Source: Mycolicibacterium chubuense
Lineage (GTDB): Bacteria; Actinomycetota; Actinomycetes; Mycobacteriales; Mycobacteriaceae
NCBI RefSeq assembly: GCF_001044255.1
Contig: NZ_JYNX01000036.1
Location: 569-64,568, forward strand
DNA length: 64,000 nt
Reading direction: 5' to 3'
A program made the position numbers and the translations under genes. The notes beneath the pieces are model-generated. The model saw nothing but the letters and a program-made list of their open reading frames with translations, did not search any database and had not been told where the DNA came from. Positions 60,005-64,000 of this stretch are shown piece after piece. Within the stretch, counting starts at the first letter, position 1; every line of letters begins with the position of its first letter.

Positions 60005-61408
60005 TTAGAAGTTGATCATGTGGCCGACCAGGCCGTGGAAGCACTCCTGCAGCGCCTCCGACAGGGTCGGGTGGGTGTGCACGTTGCGGGCGAGCTCGTT
60101 GGCGGTCAGGTCCCACTTCTGCGCCAGGGTGAGTTCGGGCAGCAACTCGGAGACGTCCGGGCCGATCAGGTGACCGCCGAGCAGCTCGCCGTACTTCTTG
60201 TCGGCGATCAGCTTCACGAAGCCGGTCGGGTCGGCCAGGCCGTGCGCCTTGCCGTTGGCGGTGAACGGGAACTTGGCGACGACGACGTCGTAGCCCTCGT
60301 CCTTGGCTTGCTGCTCGGTCAGACCGAAGCTGGCGACCTGCGGCTGGCAGAATGTCGCGCGCGGCATCATCCGGTAGTCGCCGAGGGCCAACGTCTCGGC
60401 GCCGGCGATGGTCTCGGCGGCGACGACACCCATCGCCTCGGCGACGTGGGCGAGCTGCAGCTTGCCGGTGACGTCGCCGATCGCGTAGATGTGCGGCTTG
60501 TTGGTGCGCATGTAGTCGTCGATCGCGATGCCGCCGCGATCGGTCAGCTCGACGCCGGTCTTCTTCAGGTCGAAGCCGTCGACGTTGGGCACGAAGCCGA
60601 TGGCCTGCATGACCTTGTCGGCCTTGAGCTCGTCGCCCTTGCCGTCCTTGCTGATCTTGACCGTGACCGTCGACCCGTCATCCTCAATGGATTCCACCTT
60701 GGTGCCGGTGAGGATCTTCACGCCGAGCTTCTTGTACTGCTTCTCGATCTCCTTGGAGACCTCGGCGTCCTCGTTGGGCAGTGCGCGCGGCAGGAACTCG
60801 ACGATCGTGACGTCGACGCCGTAGTTCTTCATCACGTACGCGAACTCCATGCCGATCGCGCCGGCGCCGGCGATGACGATCGAGCCGGGCAGGTCGCGCT
60901 CCATGATCTGCTCTTCGTAGGTGATGACGTTCTTCGACAGCTTGGTGCCGGGCACCAGCTTGGTGTGGGCGCCGGTCGCGATGATCGCGTTGTCGAACGT
61001 CACGGTCACAGGGTCTTTTTGGTCATCCCCGGTCGGTTCGACCACGATCGTGTGATCGTCGGTGAACTTGCCGTAGCCCTGGATCTCGGTGATCTTGTTC
61101 TTCTTCATCAGGAAGTGCACACCGGCCACCCGGCCCTCGGCGACCTTGCGGCTGCGGTCGAACGCGGCGCCGTAGTCGAAGCTGACGTCCCCGCTGATGC
61201 CGAACGTCTTGGCTTCCTTGGTGAACATGTGCGCCAGCTCGGCGTTGCGCAGCAGCGCCTTGGACGGGATGCACCCGACGTTGAGGCACACGCCGCCCCA
61301 GTACTTGGGTTCGATGATGGCGGTGTTCAGCCCGAGCTGGGCGGCGCGGATGGCCGCCACGTACCCGCCGGGGCCTGCTCCGAGAACGACGACGTCATAG
61401 TGGGTCAC
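60005..61408 (-). CDS. lpdC: Dihydrolipoamide dehydrogenase
   Basis: 467 residues. FAD loop [21 protein letters not shown], redox disulfide C41/C46 in [19 protein letters not shown] loop [16 protein letters not shown], and the C-terminal active-site histidine and glutamate in [14 protein letters not shown]. It is the E3 subunit of pyruvate, 2-oxoglutarate and branched-chain dehydrogenase complexes and of the peroxynitrite reductase system in mycobacteria. Full length, no unusual residues seen. Confidence 0.97.
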   Translation of the reverse strand: MTHYDVVVLGAGPGGYVAAIRAAQLGLNTAIIEPKYWGGVCLNVGCIPSKALLRNAELAHMFTKEAKTFGISGDVSFDYGAAFDRSRKVAEGRVAGVHFLMKKNKITEIQGYGKFTDDHTIVVEPTGDDQKDPVTVTFDNAIIATGAHTKLVPGTKLSKNVITYEEQIMERDLPGSIVIAGAGAIGMEFAYVMKNYGVDVTIVEFLPRALPNEDAEVSKEIEKQYKKLGVKILTGTKVESIEDDGSTVTVKISKDGKGDELKADKVMQAIGFVPNVDGFDLKKTGVELTDRGGIAIDDYMRTNKPHIYAIGDVTGKLQLAHVAEAMGVVAAETIAGAETLALGDYRMMPRATFCQPQVASFGLTEQQAKDEGYDVVVAKFPFTANGKAHGLADPTGFVKLIADKKYGELLGGHLIGPDVSELLPELTLAQKWDLTANELARNVHTHPTLSEALQECFHGLVGHMINF

Positions 61409-61440
61409 GCCTTACCACCCTAGTGGTCTTCGGCAACTGG

Positions 61441-61854
61441 CTACCGGGTGATCCAGCCGAAGACGTATCCGCCGTAGAGCAACGCGGCCCCCGCCGTCGA
61501 GGCCAGCGGCGCCGACATGAACGCGATCGCCAGCGCGGTGACCGACGGCCGGTTCTGCACCATCGCGGTGAGCAGGCCGCCGACGATGCAGGCGACCAGG
61601 TACACCAGGACCGCGAACACCGGCAGGGACTTCTCCAGCGAGTGATACCACCAGTAGTACAGGCCCGCCCCTGCCGCGGCGGCGAGGATCCAGACCGCCG
61701 CGGTGACGAGCACGAACCGCCAGCGGCCGAGGAACTGCGGCACTCCGGGCACGACGACCGGTGCCGCGGTGTGCGGGGCGGGGTCATCGATCACGCTCTG
61801 CGCGGCGAAGCCGCCGGTGAACTCCGGGGTGTAGGGCTGCGTGTGCTCAGACAC
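61441..61854 (-). CDS. Conserved membrane protein
   Basis: 137 residues, GTG start overlapping the upstream gene by 8 bases. A polar N-terminus of about 45 residues (SEHTQPYTPEFTGGF, VVVPGVPQFLGRWRF) precedes three spans: FVLVTAAVWILAAAAGAGLYYWWY, PVFAVLVYLVACIVGGLLTAMV and ALAIAFMSAPLASTAGAALLYGGYVFG. Located next to lpdC as the Rv0461-type proteins are. Function unknown. Confidence 0.78.
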   Translation of the reverse strand: MSEHTQPYTPEFTGGFAAQSVIDDPAPHTAAPVVVPGVPQFLGRWRFVLVTAAVWILAAAAGAGLYYWWYHSLEKSLPVFAVLVYLVACIVGGLLTAMVQNRPSVTALAIAFMSAPLASTAGAALLYGGYVFGWITR

Positions 61855-62125
61855 CGGTGGCCACCTGCAGAGCGGCCAGCGCGCCGAACCAGCCGGGCCC
61901 GACGGCGAGGACGAGCGCGCCGAGGGCGGTGACCCAGCGTCTTCCGGACATCAGGATGGTCAGGGTGCCGAGGACGCCGGGGATGCCGACGACGAGGGCG
62001 ATGACGACGTCGGGGCGGACGGGCGCGGTGATCTCGACGGCGGCGAGGAGCGCGCCCATCATGCCGAGGGCGACGCCGACGATCATCACTCCGGCCAATA
62101 CCGATGCGCGGGGCAGCGGGATCAC
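61847..62125 (-). CDS. Small hydrophobic membrane protein
   Basis: 92 residues from GTG 62123-62125, chosen because TACCGT lies 6 bases upstream. Three hydrophobic spans: SVLAGVMIVGVALGMMGALLAAVEI, VVIALVVGIPGVLGTLTIL and WVTALGALVLAVGPGWFGALAALQVA. The gene overlaps the next one by 8 bases, so the two are coupled. It fits the place of Rv0460. Function unknown. Confidence 0.75.
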   Translation of the reverse strand: MIPLPRASVLAGVMIVGVALGMMGALLAAVEITAPVRPDVVIALVVGIPGVLGTLTILMSGRRWVTALGALVLAVGPGWFGALAALQVATGV

Positions 62126-62131
62126 CTCTCG

Positions 62132-62137
62132 ACGGTA
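62132..62137 (-). promoter_or_regulatory. -10 element for a leaderless mRNA
   Basis: Minus-strand TACCGT ends 6 bases before GTG 62125. Confidence 0.45.
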
Positions 62138-62190
62138 AACCCGGTGCAGCGGCTTTCCCGGGAGGCGCGCTGGCGTCTGGTGCGCGGCGG

Positions 62191-62667
62191 CTACCTCAGC
62201 GGCATCGGGCAGGCGTCGACGCCCTCGGCCACGACGTGCGTCCCACTCGACACGGGTCGCTCGCCGCGCTCGTACGCCGCGCCCGTCACCACGGTCTCGC
62301 CGGCCAGCGCCCGGTTCTCCTCGTCGGTGAACGCGCGCCCCCGGGACAGGAACCGCTTGCCCTCGGGGGCCTCGAGGCTGAAGCCGCCGCCGCGGCCGGG
62401 CACCACGTCGATCACCAGCTGGGTGTGCTTCCACGCGTCGAACTGCGGACCGGAGATCCACACCGGCACCCCGTCGCCGACGTCGAACACCGCCAGCAGC
62501 ACGTCGCGGTCGCCGACGACGAAGTCCCCGTCGGGGTAGCACATCGGCGAGGAGCCGTCGCAGCATCCGCCGGACTGATGGAACATCAACGCGCCGTGGC
62601 GGTCCTGCAGCGTGCGCAGCAGGTCGGCCGCCGCGGCGGTGATCAGGGCTCGGTTCGGTGCGGGCAC
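62191..62667 (-). CDS. DUF779 domain-containing protein
   Basis: 158 residues from GTG 62665-62667, preferred over ATG 62676 because GGGGGAGGA lies 8 bases before it. The DUF779 core is RHGALMFHQSGGCCDGSSPMCYPDGDFVVGDRDVLLA and VPVWISGPQFDAWKHTQLVIDVVPGRGGGFSLEAPEG, with a CC-x-C cluster. DUF779 genes usually accompany NAD aldehyde dehydrogenase genes (Rv0459-Rv0458 in M. tuberculosis). The dehydrogenase is not in the window but may lie further along. It follows the GAF regulator's stop by one base. Confidence 0.9.
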   Translation of the reverse strand: MPAPNRALITAAAADLLRTLQDRHGALMFHQSGGCCDGSSPMCYPDGDFVVGDRDVLLAVFDVGDGVPVWISGPQFDAWKHTQLVIDVVPGRGGGFSLEAPEGKRFLSRGRAFTDEENRALAGETVVTGAAYERGERPVSSGTHVVAEGVDACPMPLR

Positions 62668-62668
62668 G

Positions 62669-63958
62669 CTATCCATCCTCCCCCACCCGGGCGGCGCGGA
62701 TCGCCGGCGCCGTCGACGGCGGCAGCAGTGCGCGCCGATCCGCGGGATAGCAGACCGTCAGCCCGACCGACGACGCGAACCGGTATGGCTGCGCGGCGAG
62801 CAGGCCGACGAACTGCTTGCGTAACCGCGACATCTCGGCGCGCACCGTCACCACCCGGGAGCGGTCGCCGTACAGATCCTCGGCCAGCTGCGGCGCGGAG
62901 CGTCCCTGCGGCGAGCGTGCCAGCGCGCACAGGATCTCGGCATGGCGCAGCGACAGGTCGTGGCGCCAGCATCCGAACTCCCCTGCCAGCCGCAGCGACG
63001 GCTTGTCCGGGTCGGCGAAGTCCAACGTCACGTGCGACACGTGCGTGGCACCGGCGTCGTCATCACCCTCGGCCAGCCGCACCAGCCAGCCGCCGGGCAG
63101 CGGCTCGACGGCGCACGGCCCCAGCGTTGCGAGCCACACCCGGCCCGGACCCATCTGGTCGGGCAGCAGGATCCGGTTGTGCAGCGGCATCGCGTCCACC
63201 GCGGCGACCCAGCCCTCGGTGTCCACGGCCAGCGCGGGGGTGCCCATGCGGGCGAGGATCGGTGCGGCGACCGTGCGCAGCCGGTTCAGCGTGCGGTCGT
63301 GCTCGGAGCGCAGGTGCGATTCGGCCAGCCGTGCGACGGCGTCGACGAGCGCGATGGTGGTGGGGTGCACGGTCGCGGCCGGGCCGGACACGTCGACGAC
63401 GCCGATGACCTGCCCGGTCCGCGGGTCGCGGATTGGCGCCCCCGCGCATGTCCAGGCGTGGTGGCTGCGCAGGAAGTGCTCGGCAGAGAACACCTGGACC
63501 GCTCGTTGCGCGGCGAGCGCGGTGCCGATCGCGTTGGTGCCGACGGCCCCTTCGCCCCAGTGCGCGCCCTCGACGAACCCGAGCCGGTCGGCGTTGCTCA
63601 GCACTGCCGGCGAGCCGGAGCGCCACAGCACCCGGCCCTGCGCGTCGGCGACGACGAGGATGTTCTCCCCGTCGGCGACCAGCGATTCGAGGCCGTGGGA
63701 GATCTCGTCGAGCACCTCCATCAGGCCCGACGCCCGCCGCAGCGCCTCCAAGCCACCGGTCTCGACCACCGGGGTGTCGCTGGGTTCGATCCCGCTGGCC
63801 AGCAACCGCTGCCAGGAGTCACCGATCACTTCGCGGGGGCGCGCCGGTGCCCGGTGCCCGGCCATCGTCGCGTCGTAGACAGCCGACATCAGCCGCGCAT
63901 AGCTGCGCGGATCCTCGCCGACGGCCACGGCGGGTTCAGGCACGGACGACCCTGGCAT
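62669..63958 (-). CDS. GAF domain transcriptional regulator (AcoR-like N-terminus)
   Basis: 429 residues from ATG 63956-63958 (GTG 63961 adds one). N-terminal REVIGDSWQRLLASGIEPSD is the AcoR-type sensor start, followed by a GAF domain with SNADRLGFVEGAHWGEGAVGTNAIGTALAAQRAVQVFSAEHFLRSHHAWTCAGAPIRDP and GVVDVSGPAATVHP. A central PAS-like part leads to a C-terminal winged helix (LSLRHAEILCALARSPQGRSAPQLAEDLYGDRSRVVTVRAEMSRLRKQF). It lacks the sigma-54 AAA+ domain of true AcoR. It probably controls the coupled DUF779/aldehyde dehydrogenase system in response to a small molecule. Confidence 0.9.
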   Translation of the reverse strand: MPGSSVPEPAVAVGEDPRSYARLMSAVYDATMAGHRAPARPREVIGDSWQRLLASGIEPSDTPVVETGGLEALRRASGLMEVLDEISHGLESLVADGENILVVADAQGRVLWRSGSPAVLSNADRLGFVEGAHWGEGAVGTNAIGTALAAQRAVQVFSAEHFLRSHHAWTCAGAPIRDPRTGQVIGVVDVSGPAATVHPTTIALVDAVARLAESHLRSEHDRTLNRLRTVAAPILARMGTPALAVDTEGWVAAVDAMPLHNRILLPDQMGPGRVWLATLGPCAVEPLPGGWLVRLAEGDDDAGATHVSHVTLDFADPDKPSLRLAGEFGCWRHDLSLRHAEILCALARSPQGRSAPQLAEDLYGDRSRVVTVRAEMSRLRKQFVGLLAAQPYRFASSVGLTVCYPADRRALLPPSTAPAIRAARVGEDG

Positions 63959-64000
63959 CACTGGCGATTGTGCTCTCCATCTCAGCGGTAAACCAGGCCG

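Overview
The window is high-GC mycobacterial chromosome, most likely from an environmental, rapidly growing Mycolicibacterium. The evidence is the complete mycobacterial gene set in conserved order: hemACDB, the 33-residue ribosomal protein bS22, proC, a ppx1-type phosphatase, senX3-regX3, mshA, an LprQ-type L,D-transpeptidase, murB, deoC, hbhA, fadB2, icl, ramB and lpdC. The order runs parallel to Mycobacterium tuberculosis Rv0459 to Rv0514, seen from the other strand. Many genes overlap by ATGA or GTGA, and several start codons lie 6 to 8 bases after a TANNNT -10 element, as in leaderless mycobacterial transcripts. I see no tRNA, rRNA, CRISPR array, transposase or prophage gene.

Layout. 1-7150: the edge of an MpaB-type oxygenase gene, four small membrane-protein genes and the hemACDB tetrapyrrole operon. 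7200-16723: glutaredoxin-like protein, HAD hydrolase, dehydratase, acyltransferase, epimerase, bS22, a MerR/excisionase-type HTH protein, proC, thioesterase, TIM-barrel isomerase, an acidic membrane protein and ppx1. 16757-17829: a cysteine-rich conserved protein and a YCII protein. 17670-32264: an accessory 11-gene surface-polysaccharide operon on the minus strand, placed where M. tuberculosis has Rv0492c to Rv0494. 32758-42269: regX3, senX3, gpm, ybjN-like, mshA, ROK regulator, SDR, a 33-residue small ORF, lprQ and murB. 42296-46601: DUF2505 protein, an inserted methyltransferase, an inserted riboswitch-controlled ureohydrolase, a nitrilase-fold amidohydrolase and a DUF2993 protein. 46605-51374: deoC, secreted DUF2599, DUF2516, hbhA, an XRE regulator, DUF445 and a TetR regulator. 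51379-53269: PPK2 kinase and a DUF559 nuclease-like gene bounded by a repeated sequence, in place of the cyclopropane-synthase genes of M. tuberculosis. 53263-63958: fadB2, icl, thioesterase, ramB, a CMD-family protein, a membrane diguanylate cyclase, lpdC, small membrane proteins, DUF779 and a GAF-domain regulator.

How the parts work together. hemA, hemC, hemD and hemB encode the steps from glutamyl-tRNA to uroporphyrinogen III, apart from glutamate-1-semialdehyde aminomutase. The island encodes four GT2 glycosyltransferases, a Wzx-type flippase fused to a GH16 glycosidase, a large membrane protein that could be the polymerase, a nucleotidyltransferase, two C-methyltransferases (one fused to a class III aminotransferase), a PIG-L deacetylase and an epimerase. 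It therefore looks like a system making and exporting a polysaccharide that carries methylated, amino-modified sugars. A perfect CRP-type palindrome lies in its 493-base upstream region. Phosphate-type direct repeats lie upstream of senX3. icl and ramB form a glyoxylate-control module.

Most notable points: a guanidine-III riboswitch directly upstream of an agmatinase-family gene, which predicts a guanidine hydrolase; the flippase-GH16 and methyltransferase-aminotransferase fusions; the 59-base repeat pair around the DUF559 gene; a 33-residue small ORF; and dense palindromes upstream of icl and of the XRE regulator gene.
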